This document shows positions 1-7,069 of a stretch of DNA of 64,000 nt, in pieces (the first letter of the stretch is position 1; the number at the start of each line of letters is the position of its first letter). The DNA is from an uncultured Mogibacterium sp. (GTDB lineage Bacteria > Bacillota > Clostridia > Peptostreptococcales > Anaerovoracaceae): NCBI RefSeq assembly GCF_938041965.1, contig NZ_CALISE010000014.1, forward strand, positions 4,835 to 68,834. The letters run 5' to 3'. Both the position numbers and the translations under genes were made by a program. The notes beneath the pieces were generated by a model. It was not told where the DNA came from and did not search any database. It saw nothing but the letters and a program-made list of their open reading frames with translations.

Positions 1-947
1 CAGCGAGCCTAGATACAATGGTATTTGATAAGACGGGAACGCTAACAAAGGGAGAATTTAAAGTATCAAAACTTGTACCTGCAGAGGGTGTATCTGAAGA
101 TGAGCTAATAGAACTCGCCGCATATGGTGAGGCATTTGCAACACATCCAATAGGAAAGTCAATACTAGAAGCCGCAAAGGATAAGGAGATTGATAAGAGC
201 AGGCTTGAAGATGTAATAAATTTAACCGGAAAAGGTACCTCAGCTATGTTAGATGGAAAATCTCTACTTGTAGGTAGCCGTAAGCTTCTCGATGAAAACG
301 AAATAGAAGATGTGAGTGGAGTATATGGCTCCGAGATGGGAACTATTACATTTGTATCGTACGACGAGAAGTATAAAGGATATATAGTGGTATCTGATAC
401 CATTAAGGATGAAGCTAGAGAAAGTATCGCTGAACTTAAGCGTGAGGGTGTCAAGAAGGCGGTCATGCTCACAGGCGACAGGAAAGCGACTGCAGAGGCC
501 GTAGCTGGAGAGCTCGGACTCGATGTAGTTAGGTATGAGCTACTTCCAGCTGACAAGATTGAAGAGGTTGAGAAGTTCATAGAAGGAAATCGCAATACTG
601 GGTCAAAGCTTGGCTATGTAGGAGATGGTATCAATGATGCTCCGGTGCTCATGAGAGCTGATGTCGGATTCGCCATGGGATCTCTAGGTTCTGATGCGGC
701 AATAGAGGCTGCAGATATCGTTCTGATGGATGATGATTTACGCAAGCTACCACTGATTTTAAGAATAGCTAAGCGAACGATGCGGATTGTAAAATCTAAT
801 ATTGCATTTGCTATAGGAGTAAAGCTTCTAATTCTCGCATTGTCTGCACTTGGACTCGTCTCGATGTGGTATGCGGTATTTGGCGATGTAGGAGTTAGCA
901 TTATATGCATAATAAATTCGATGCGCGTACTTAAATTTAAACAGTAG
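1..947 (+). CDS. Heavy-metal P1B-type ATPase, C-terminal part (Zn/Cd/Pb exporter type)
   Basis: This is the C-terminal part of a metal-exporting P-type ATPase. The gene runs in from upstream: the frame is open from base 3, so the ATG at 18 inside the phosphorylation motif is not the start. Visible are DKTGTLT with the phosphorylated Asp, the P1B-type HP pair in ATHPIGKS, the nucleotide-binding motif around GKGTSA, MLTGD, and the hinge GDGINDAP. Two final membrane helices carry a Lys (IGVKLL) and an Asp (FGDVG) at the places of the metal-site Lys and Asp of ZntA/CadA, which points to Zn2+/Cd2+/Pb2+ rather than copper. The neighbouring Fur-family gene fits metal-dependent control. The family is certain; the metal is inferred. 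Confidence 0.93.
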   Translation, partial: ASLDTMVFDKTGTLTKGEFKVSKLVPAEGVSEDELIELAAYGEAFATHPIGKSILEAAKDKEIDKSRLEDVINLTGKGTSAMLDGKSLLVGSRKLLDENEIEDVSGVYGSEMGTITFVSYDEKYKGYIVVSDTIKDEARESIAELKREGVKKAVMLTGDRKATAEAVAGELGLDVVRYELLPADKIEEVEKFIEGNRNTGSKLGYVGDGINDAPVLMRADVGFAMGSLGSDAAIEAADIVLMDDDLRKLPLILRIAKRTMRIVKSNIAFAIGVKLLILALSALGLVSMWYAVFGDVGVSIICIINSMRVLKFKQ

Positions 948-997
948 TACTTCTTAATCGTGTAAGTTTGACTTAGTAAGCAACTTGTCATAAAATT

Positions 998-1035
998 AAA
1001 TTGGTTTTCAATTCTAGAGAGTTGAAAACCAATTT
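998..1035. promoter_or_regulatory. Perfect 14-bp inverted repeat between the ATPase and Fur-family genes
   Basis: The arms 998-1011 (AAATTGGTTTTCAA) and 1022-1035 are exact reverse complements around a 10-base spacer. A T-rich stretch follows, so it could be a weak terminator for the ATPase gene. The stem is AT-rich and lies 28 bases before the regulator start, so a metalloregulator operator is at least as likely. Confidence 0.55.
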
Positions 1036-1062
1036 TCTTGAATTTTAGCGAGGCTGAGTGAG

Positions 1063-1494
1063 ATGGAATCGAAGAAGAGATATAAGACAAAACAGTACGA
1101 TGAACTCGTTGAATATATATCGTCAATTCCCGGGCAGCATTTTACGGTGAACGAACTGTATGTTCACTTCGCTGGTAAGGATAAAGCGATTGGAGTCACC
1201 ACATTGTATCGCCACCTACAGAGGATGCTTGACGAAGGTATTGTAAGCAAATATGCGGTGGGAACGAATGGAGCCGCTTGCTTTGAGTATGTCGGTGATG
1301 GAGCACCTCACGAAGCTGTAAGTGCATATCACTGCAAGTGTGAAGGCTGTGGAAAGCTCATTCATGTTCACTGCGATAAGATTAAGGATATAGAGCAGCA
1401 TCTGATTGACGAGCATGGATTTAAGATCGATCCGTTTCGCACGGTCTTTTATGGTATGTGCGAAGCATGCATGGATAAATCTAAGGAAAGATAA
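1063..1494 (+). CDS. Fur-family metalloregulator
   Basis: This 143-residue protein has the Fur layout: an N-terminal winged helix (about residues 8-70, with GVTTLYRHLQRM as the recognition-helix region) and a C-terminal metal-binding and dimerisation domain. Two Cys pairs, CEGC near residue 95 and CEAC near 136, form the structural zinc site, and histidines in YHCKC and HVHC are the usual sensory ligands. It lies 115 bases after a Zn/Cd-type exporter, so Zur-like or export-linked zinc sensing is the best guess; Fur and PerR cannot be excluded. The ribosome binding site is weak (a GAG-rich stretch). The perfect dyad just upstream may be its own operator. Confidence 0.88.
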   Translation: MESKKRYKTKQYDELVEYISSIPGQHFTVNELYVHFAGKDKAIGVTTLYRHLQRMLDEGIVSKYAVGTNGAACFEYVGDGAPHEAVSAYHCKCEGCGKLIHVHCDKIKDIEQHLIDEHGFKIDPFRTVFYGMCEACMDKSKER

Positions 1495-1518
1495 CTCTAG
1501 AGATAGAAGGGATTATAG

Positions 1519-2877
1519 ATGAAATCAAATGATATGAGCGACCTCCTCCATGGTAGTATATGGAGGAAGGTCTTAATTTTTGCACTGCCATTAGCTCTTA
1601 CTAGTGTGCTTCAGCAGCTATTTAGCGCAGCTGATGTAGCTGTTCTTGGGACGTTTGTCGGCAAAAATTCCATGGCTGCTGTAGGTAGTAACGCGCCTGT
1701 TGTAGGGCTTATGATTAATCTATTCGTTGGAATCTCGGTGGGTGCCAACGTCATGATGTCTAGGTATACAGGAGCTAACGATGATGATGGGGTTAGCAGG
1801 ACAGCACACACATCAGTAGTACTTGCGCTGATAAGTGGCATAACAATCGCTGTTGTTGGTAATATAATCGCAAATCCAATAGTAAATTTGCTTGGTGTTC
1901 CAGCTAATATAGCACCTTTAGCTATTAGATACCTGAGAATATACTTTTGCGGAATGCCATTTGTAATGCTATACAACTTCCAGTCTGCGATATTTAGAAG
2001 CCAAGGTGATACGAGAACACCATTAATATGTCTTGCAATCTCTGGCCTTGTGAATGTCGCATTAAATCTATTCTTCGTCATAGTGGTAGGCATGGATGTA
2101 GAAGGTGTTGCTATCGCTACTGTTATAGCTGATGCCCTCAGCTCTTCACTTCTATTCTATTTTCTAAAAAAGCATAGCGGATCAGTTCAGATTCATTTAA
2201 ATAGATTAAGGATAGACAAGAAGATAACTGGAAATATTCTTAGAATCGGTGTTCCATCAGGTATGCAGGGCATGGTTTTTTCAATATCTAACCTCCTAAT
2301 TCAGTCTGCAATTAACAGTCTCGGCACTGATGCAATGGCCGGCACAACTGCCGCCTTCAATATAGAGATCATGGCATACTTTATTTCAAATGCGTTTGGG
2401 CAGGCTGCAGTTACGTTTGTCGGACAGAATCACGGAGCTTCAAATTATCGAAGATGCAAAGATGTTGTCAAGCAGACATTGAGCCTAAACTGGCTTTCGA
2501 TGATTATATTTGGTGTCTCTGTAATCGTATTTGGTAGGGAGATGCTGAGTGTATTTAATGACGATATGGCAGTGATAAAATTCGGATATATAAGACTGGT
2601 TATCCTTATGGCAGGTGAGGTTTTGAACTCTACAATCGAGACCTTGTCTGGAGGAATGAGAGGATATGGATACTCACTAAGCCCTGCCATAGTAACGCTC
2701 CTAGGAGTATGTGGCTTTAGAATAATATGGATTTATACGTTCTTTAAATTTAACCCAACGTGGGTCAATCTAATGCTCGTGTATCCGGTAAGCTGGGCTG
2801 TAACAGCGTCAATGATGGTAATTGCATATAAAAGAACTCTCAATAAGGTCTTGCCTAAGGGGGAGCTATTAGTCTAA
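1519..2877 (+). CDS. MATE-family multidrug/Na+ antiporter
   Basis: This 452-residue integral membrane protein has about twelve hydrophobic segments and the internal two-fold repeat of MATE transporters. The N-terminal run ALPLALTSVLQQLFSAAD and the matching second-half segment around GVPSGMQGMVFSISN are typical of the family. Such proteins export cationic drugs or metabolites in exchange for Na+ or H+. The start follows a GAAGGG ribosome binding site. It is 24 bases after the Fur-family gene and may be cotranscribed. The substrate cannot be read from sequence. Confidence 0.9.
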   Translation: MKSNDMSDLLHGSIWRKVLIFALPLALTSVLQQLFSAADVAVLGTFVGKNSMAAVGSNAPVVGLMINLFVGISVGANVMMSRYTGANDDDGVSRTAHTSVVLALISGITIAVVGNIIANPIVNLLGVPANIAPLAIRYLRIYFCGMPFVMLYNFQSAIFRSQGDTRTPLICLAISGLVNVALNLFFVIVVGMDVEGVAIATVIADALSSSLLFYFLKKHSGSVQIHLNRLRIDKKITGNILRIGVPSGMQGMVFSISNLLIQSAINSLGTDAMAGTTAAFNIEIMAYFISNAFGQAAVTFVGQNHGASNYRRCKDVVKQTLSLNWLSMIIFGVSVIVFGREMLSVFNDDMAVIKFGYIRLVILMAGEVLNSTIETLSGGMRGYGYSLSPAIVTLLGVCGFRIIWIYTFFKFNPTWVNLMLVYPVSWAVTASMMVIAYKRTLNKVLPKGELLV

Positions 2878-2917
2878 AATGTAATAGCTAAGTCAAAGGG
2901 TTCGAAAGGAGATAGAG

Positions 2918-3166
2918 ATGAGATTGCCTGCGCCGATTGAAAAATTCGCAGAACAATATTTTGTGCCACACGCTAGCGCTATAGTATGGGCAGCGATGCT
3001 AGTTATATTTGCGTTGTTCGGCTATGTATGTTATAGAGCTAGATCTAACAAACCACTGAGGTGGATCATGCTTTTGGCACTTTTAGTATGGGCAGCAGTG
3101 CTCGTTCTACTCACCATAATCACTTTCGCAAGTGAGGAAGAAGCTTTTTCCTTTTTAAACGTTTAA
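2918..3166 (+). CDS. Small two-helix membrane protein of unknown function
   Basis: This 82-residue protein follows a good AAAGGAGA ribosome binding site. Two hydrophobic segments (about residues 20-40 and 48-70) flank a short basic loop (YRARSNKPLR), and the C-terminus is acidic (SEEEAF). It is 40 bases after the MATE gene in the same direction and may be its last cotranscribed partner. I do not recognise the family. Confidence 0.65.
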   Translation: MRLPAPIEKFAEQYFVPHASAIVWAAMLVIFALFGYVCYRARSNKPLRWIMLLALLVWAAVLVLLTIITFASEEEAFSFLNV

Positions 3167-3249
3167 GCTAAGTATAGAGACAATTTTATACAGCAGTTCG
3201 AAACCATCCTGCTTTATCAAAACTACGGGTACTAGGAATACGAAAGTAA

Positions 3250-3284
3250 GCCGGCGTTTTGTTTTACGTCGGCTATTTATTTTG
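3250..3284 (+). terminator. Rho-independent terminator-like hairpin
   Basis: A 7-bp stem (3250-3256 with 3267-3273, one G-U pair) with a 10-base loop is followed by TATTTATTTT. It could end the upstream unit or act as an attenuator in the leader of the queuosine-precursor transporter gene. Confidence 0.6.
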
Positions 3285-3354
3285 CTAATTTTACCAGCCG
3301 CAACTGTTTGGTAATAAGTGCTGTGAAGAATTACGATTGTCTTCTGGAGATTTG

Positions 3355-3405
3355 ATGCGGAAAGGAGAGCTCGGTAGTCAAGTGAACCGGGCAAAAACAA
3401 AATGA
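3355..3405 (+). CDS. Possible 16-residue leader peptide overlapping the transporter start
   Basis: This short frame, MRKGELGSQVNRAKTK, has its own ribosome binding site (TGGAG, about 6 bases before its ATG). It ends in TGA, which overlaps the next ATG in the arrangement ATGA (3402-3405). The transporter ATG has no good ribosome binding site of its own, so translational coupling is plausible. A hairpin (3370-3375 with 3386-3391) lies inside this frame. It has no similarity I can name and may not be expressed. Confidence 0.35.
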   Translation: MRKGELGSQVNRAKTK

Positions 3406-4109
3406 GTAACGAATTACTACTAATTATCACCCTAATAGTTGAGTACAGTGCGGTTGTACTCATGTACAAGTATCTTGGAAGAGACGGCCTCTACCTATGG
3501 ACAGTGCTCGCAACTATCACCGCCAACATAGAGGTTCTCATCCTCGTAAAGGCGTTCGGCATGGAGATGACACTTGGAAACGTTCTCTTTGCAACTACTT
3601 TTTTGGTCACTGATATCGCTAGTGAGATATATGGAAAAAAAGATGCGCACAAAGCGGTACACCTAGGTGTAGCGACATCCATTGCATTTGTGGTAATCAG
3701 CTCATCTTGGCTATTATATTCGCCGAGCTCAAGCGATTTCGCATCACCTTCAATCAGGCAGATTTTTGCACATACGCCAAGACTTATGTTTGCGAGTCTA
3801 GCTGTATATATAATCGTACAGTACTTTGATGTATGGCTATATCACAAGTGGTGGGATTTCACTAACAAGAGGTTTGGCGATAGAGATAGATTTTTATGGC
3901 TCCGTAATAACGGCTCGACCCTAGTCTCGCAGCTAGTGAATTCAGCGCTATATACGGTATTTGCTTTTGCAGGATTGTACGATACTAAGACCGTAATAAC
4001 TCTGATATTCTCGACATATATAATCTACATCGTGACGAGTCTCTGCGATACACCGTTCGTGTACCTATGCAGAGCGATAGCTCGGAAGAAGGGTGATATA
4101 ACCGTTTGA
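3402..4109 (+). CDS. yhhQ: Queuosine precursor transporter, YhhQ/VUT family
   Basis: This 235-residue membrane protein has about six hydrophobic segments. Family hallmarks are FLVTDIASEIYGKKDAHKAV in the first half and the conserved polar helix region with NNGSTLVSQLVNSALYT in the second half. The family imports preQ0/preQ1-type precursors of queuosine, the modified base of GUN-anticodon tRNAs. No que biosynthesis genes lie in the window, so the cell may rely on salvage. The ATG lacks a strong ribosome binding site and overlaps the stop of a possible leader peptide. I looked for a known preQ1 riboswitch and did not recognise one. Confidence 0.88.
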   Translation: MSNELLLIITLIVEYSAVVLMYKYLGRDGLYLWTVLATITANIEVLILVKAFGMEMTLGNVLFATTFLVTDIASEIYGKKDAHKAVHLGVATSIAFVVISSSWLLYSPSSSDFASPSIRQIFAHTPRLMFASLAVYIIVQYFDVWLYHKWWDFTNKRFGDRDRFLWLRNNGSTLVSQLVNSALYTVFAFAGLYDTKTVITLIFSTYIIYIVTSLCDTPFVYLCRAIARKKGDITV

Positions 4110-4135
4110 AACTAAATAATAGAGGCGTTCCTTTC

Positions 4136-4154
4136 TTGTACTTTAAAAGTACAA
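4136..4154. repeat. Short inverted repeat in the intergenic region
   Basis: TTGTACTT (4136-4143) and AAGTACAA (4147-4154) are exact reverse complements around 3 bases. No T-run follows. It could be an operator for the surface-protein gene or a weak hairpin. Confidence 0.35.
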
Positions 4155-4230
4155 TCCAGAATATATATATGATAAAATAATGATGTAGTATTCATAAATA
4201 TTATTTATTAAGAAAGGAAAAGTGGAGTTA

Positions 4231-5541
4231 ATGGGAGTTGTAAATTCAAGAATAAAAAAATGCTTTTCACTATTCATAGCATTTATGATTTGTATAACAG
4301 TGTTCTTTTCCGGATTAGTATATGCAGATGATGGAGAAGCTCCTGACGCAGATACAGCCATTGCTGAAAACTATTGGGCTGAGTTAGAGAAAAGCAGTTA
4401 TGTTGATGGTGGGGTGTATCCTAAATACCTAATGAAATTGCAAGATACTGTTCTTAAAAATTTTGATTTGGCACGAGGTGGGGATTCTCCTAGTACTGGT
4501 ATATACAAGAATTTTAATACATTAACATATGCAGCGGGAATGGATATGTTTGAATATTTATCCAAACCAGAGTTACAGGATAACGAGGGACCTAATGGTG
4601 ATCCGAATTATCAAGATAATAAATATCACAATCCATTTAATTTCAAGTTTGATTCTGATTTTATTAAAGACAGAGATCAATTAAATGTATATGGTGATAT
4701 ATCTGTTAACAATAATACTGAAAATGCCGCTATAGGAACACATGCAATTGGAGATAAATTAAATCTTGATTTTTCGGTTAATTTAGGTAATCTTAGCAAA
4801 TGGCAAAATAGCAGGTTGTGGTGGGATATTAATGGACACTCAAAGGGCACGGCATGGAAAACTCATGGAACGGAAGCTTATATAGCTACTGATTCAGAAT
4901 TGGTATTTATTATCAATATACCTAGAGGTATTACAGTTCCTGATGTTAATGATTTAAAGTTTAGAGTTGATGGTTTAAATTCTCTGAAATTTAAGAAAGC
5001 AGAAAGAGATGGTGACAAACTCATAATTAGAGTACACCCTTCATTAAGTGAGAGTGGATATTTGCCTGCTAGAGACTATTATGCTTACCTAAAAACGATT
5101 AGTAATGTAAAAATAAGTGTTGAAGGGCTTTCAGTTAATAGTGAGGCGACTGTAAATGAGAACATAACTATCACCGGAAGTGTTGTTGGTGTACAAGATG
5201 AACTTGTAACAGATTCCATGGAGGTAGCAAAGAAGAAGACTGGTGCGGGTTCAGATGATGTAAGAGCTGCCTATTTCTTTGCTGCTAAACAGTCTAATTC
5301 AGGAAGAGATGCAGCAGCACCACAGGATAAACCTAACTTGATTTCATACACTTTTAAGGTTAATAAGGCTGCCGAGAATACTACACCAAGCAACCCTGGA
5401 AAGACAGTAAAGGTTGTAAAGAAGACTAAGATGCCTAAGACGGGAGATGATGCAGATATAATGCTATATGTACTCCTTTTAGGTGTGTCCGGTACAATGC
5501 TTGCTGGTGTTAGTTACTTTAGAAGAAGAAAAGTGAGCTAG
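4231..5541 (+). CDS. Sortase-anchored cell-surface protein (LPxTG-like)
   Basis: This protein of about 436 residues has a signal peptide (basic SRIKKCF, then a hydrophobic core ending near VYADD) and a C-terminal sorting signal: MPKTGD, a hydrophobic segment and a basic RRRK tail. It should be exported and fixed to peptidoglycan by a sortase; the first motif residue is Met rather than Leu. The middle is polar and beta-rich in character, with no catalytic motif I recognise. ATG 4231 is preferred because of GGAG just upstream; a GTG at 4222 would add three residues. The gene is visibly AT-richer and uses more TTA/AAT-type codons than its neighbours, suggesting recent acquisition. No sortase gene is in the window. 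Confidence 0.8.
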   Translation: MGVVNSRIKKCFSLFIAFMICITVFFSGLVYADDGEAPDADTAIAENYWAELEKSSYVDGGVYPKYLMKLQDTVLKNFDLARGGDSPSTGIYKNFNTLTYAAGMDMFEYLSKPELQDNEGPNGDPNYQDNKYHNPFNFKFDSDFIKDRDQLNVYGDISVNNNTENAAIGTHAIGDKLNLDFSVNLGNLSKWQNSRLWWDINGHSKGTAWKTHGTEAYIATDSELVFIINIPRGITVPDVNDLKFRVDGLNSLKFKKAERDGDKLIIRVHPSLSESGYLPARDYYAYLKTISNVKISVEGLSVNSEATVNENITITGSVVGVQDELVTDSMEVAKKKTGAGSDDVRAAYFFAAKQSNSGRDAAAPQDKPNLISYTFKVNKAAENTTPSNPGKTVKVVKKTKMPKTGDDADIMLYVLLLGVSGTMLAGVSYFRRRKVS

Positions 5542-5632
5542 TATTAATAGCTTGGGAGTCAAAACTCAATTTAAATAGGATGAGCGGATCTTCAGGAGCG
5601 AATCTTGGAGGTCTGCTCTTGCTATGTAAGAA

Positions 5633-5664
5633 AGCCACGCAATGCAATATATGCTTGCGTGGCT
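5633..5664. terminator. Bidirectional terminator hairpin between convergent genes
   Basis: A perfect 10-bp stem (AGCCACGCAA 5633-5642 with 5655-5664) sits between the plus-strand surface-protein gene and the minus-strand ECF gene. T-rich tracts occur on both sides, so it can serve both strands. Confidence 0.7.
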
Positions 5665-5737
5665 AGATTTACTTATTGGTACATACATAAGGGTATAATA
5701 AATTCACTAGATTAATGGGGAGCTTAAGTCTGTATTT

Positions 5738-6355
5738 TTAAGATATCTTACGATCGAGATGCTTTGCTAGTGCTTTAGAGACTACTGTTCCGAGAATACA
5801 GCAAGTTACAGCTTCGATTAAGCCCTGAAGGCCAACGAGTGTAATTACGAAAGTAAGCGGATTGGTAGCACCAATCGTATGAACCAGTTTCTGAATATAG
5901 TCTGTGTCGTAGAATGCAATGACTAGGAATCCCATGAAGAATATTGTGTTGAGCAAGGGAGCACTGATTGATCCTATCGAGTATGCAATAGTGTGTCCTC
6001 TGAAGATTTTATTAACAATCTTGAATACTACGCCGGCTAAGAACCCCATGAGGATTCTTGTGATAACGCATAGTACAAATGTCTTAAATGGTGCGACTTG
6101 AAACAAAACTCCGCCCATTGCAGATGCGCCTGAAATAGCATCTACAAAGCTTGCGATGCCGAAGACTCCGCCGAGTATGGCTCCAGCGAGTGGTCCCATT
6201 AGTATCGCCCCGATAGCGACTGGAAGTGTGAGAAATGACATGTAGATTGGACCGATCGGCACACTGCCAAGCCCTGTAATCTTCATGACAAGTTCAACTG
6301 CAACGAGAAGCGCTAGTTGCGCAAGAAATTTAGGATTGGATAATTTATCCCTCAT
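5738..6355 (-). CDS. ECF transporter S component (vitamin-binding subunit)
   Basis: This 205-residue, six-helix protein resembles the substrate-capturing S subunits of energy-coupling factor importers: an N-terminal LALLVAVELVMK helix, then VPIGPIYMSFLTLPVAIGA and a Gly-rich loop around GPLAGAILGGVFG. S components bind a vitamin and associate with a shared EcfT/EcfA module, which is not in this window. The substrate is uncertain; a pantothenate- or folate-type S protein of the ECF_trnsprt family is possible. The start has a near-perfect AGAAGGAGG ribosome binding site. A long structured leader behind a strong promoter precedes it. Confidence 0.82.
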   Translation of the reverse strand: MRDKLSNPKFLAQLALLVAVELVMKITGLGSVPIGPIYMSFLTLPVAIGAILMGPLAGAILGGVFGIASFVDAISGASAMGGVLFQVAPFKTFVLCVITRILMGFLAGVVFKIVNKIFRGHTIAYSIGSISAPLLNTIFFMGFLVIAFYDTDYIQKLVHTIGATNPLTFVITLVGLQGLIEAVTCCILGTVVSKALAKHLDRKIS

Positions 6356-6498
6356 ATTAACCTCCTTCTGCCGTTCCGTAAGGATACAGCGATGAGCCGG
6401 GTTGCCCCGAAGAAATGATTTGTAGGCAGGTACTGCTCTATGGAGTCTCTATCGTGCGGTATGCTACGATGATATCCGCGCAGTAATCTGCCCGTGAG
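6356..6498 (-). promoter_or_regulatory. Structured 5' leader of the ECF S-component gene (candidate riboswitch)
   Basis: Transcription from the promoter at 6499-6527 would give a leader of about 135-140 bases. Read on the minus strand, GGGCAG pairs with CTGCCT and, inside it, ACTGC with GCAGT, closing a domain with further pairing such as GCGG/CCGC. Downstream, a TCCTT segment can pair with the AAGGA of the ribosome binding site. This is the usual architecture of an aptamer plus translational switch. I could not match it to TPP, FMN, THF, cobalamin, preQ1 or lysine consensus sequences. Confidence 0.45.
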
Positions 6499-6527
6499 AT
6501 TATAACAACTTGAGAGCTACTTTACAA
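6499..6527 (-). promoter_or_regulatory. Sigma-A-type promoter for the ECF S-component gene
   Basis: On the minus strand, TTGTAA (6522-6527) and TATAAT (6499-6504) are separated by exactly 17 bases. The start point would fall near 6492. Confidence 0.7.
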
Positions 6528-6540
6528 CAAGCATTCTCGC

Positions 6541-6579
6541 AAATAAAAATGGAATTAAGCTCAATACTCGCCTAATTCC
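6541..6579 (-). terminator. Terminator-like hairpin after the cupin gene
   Basis: Read on the minus strand, GGAATTAGG (6571-6579) pairs with CTTAATTCC (6551-6559), followed by ATTTTTATTT. It lies just after the cupin stop and before the ECF promoter. Confidence 0.55.
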
Positions 6580-6600
6580 AGCAATGGATTTCTATAAAAT

Positions 6601-6957
6601 CTATTCATAGATGATGAGGGCGACGAATTTTACTGGATCATCCTTCTTGTTGGTTAGACTATGTCCCTCGCCAGGTCCAGTAAATGTGATATCACCTGCG
6701 CGCACAGTCTTTATAGTGCCGTTATCATTGTACTCAGCCTCGCCACTTTGGATGACATAAATTTCAGCATCTCCCTCGTGTACATGGTAACCTACACCGC
6801 AATCCTTTTCGAGAACATTCTCCTTAAAAAGTCGTCCTTTGCCTAGAAGTTCCTCGTCATTATCGATAATCTGCGTCGTAATCAGGTGACCAGGACCACC
6901 AAGTGCCTCTTCCTGGATATAGTGAGTCCTCTTTTCCTTAGTTTTAATCCAGCTCAT
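6601..6957 (-). CDS. Small cupin-domain protein
   Basis: This 118-residue protein is essentially a single cupin barrel. The first cupin motif appears as GYHVHEGDAEIYVIQSGEAE, giving the two His and the Glu metal ligands, and the second as GDITFTGPGEGHSLTN with the last His. Single-domain cupins of this kind bind a divalent metal and act as small-molecule binding proteins or isomerases; the substrate is unknown. A GGAGG ribosome binding site fixes the start. It is flanked by terminator-like hairpins and probably forms its own unit. Confidence 0.85.
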   Translation of the reverse strand: MSWIKTKEKRTHYIQEEALGGPGHLITTQIIDNDEELLGKGRLFKENVLEKDCGVGYHVHEGDAEIYVIQSGEAEYNDNGTIKTVRAGDITFTGPGEGHSLTNKKDDPVKFVALIIYE

Positions 6958-7035
6958 TTTGATCCTCCATAAGTGAATAAGTCATTTTGATTAATTAAGT
7001 GTTGCTGTTAAATATTATATTTCATAGAAGAGAAA

Positions 7036-7060
7036 ATGGCATGCATCATATGCATGCCAT
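7036..7060 (-). terminator. Terminator hairpin after the class II aldolase-type gene
   Basis: An 11-bp perfect stem (ATGGCATGCAT 7036-7046 with 7050-7060) has a 3-base loop. On the minus strand it is followed by TTTCTCTTCT, matching the end of the gene at 7070-8275. Confidence 0.7.
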
Positions 7061-7069
7061 CGTTTAGTT

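Noticed and set aside
1..947. Complete short HAD hydrolase starting at base 18
   Set aside because: The frame stays open to the window edge and base 18 lies inside the DKTGT motif block, so this is the tail of a larger P-type ATPase.
3167..3401. preQ1 riboswitch upstream of the YhhQ-type transporter
   Set aside because: The compact preQ1-I pattern (short stem, then an A-rich tail pairing back into the loop) could not be found, and the preQ1-II and -III layouts were not recognisable by eye. Reported only as an unassigned leader.
6356..6498. FMN, THF or TPP riboswitch in the ECF leader
   Set aside because: A CTTCGGGGCA segment resembles part of the FMN aptamer start, but the remaining conserved blocks are absent; THF and TPP core motifs are also absent.
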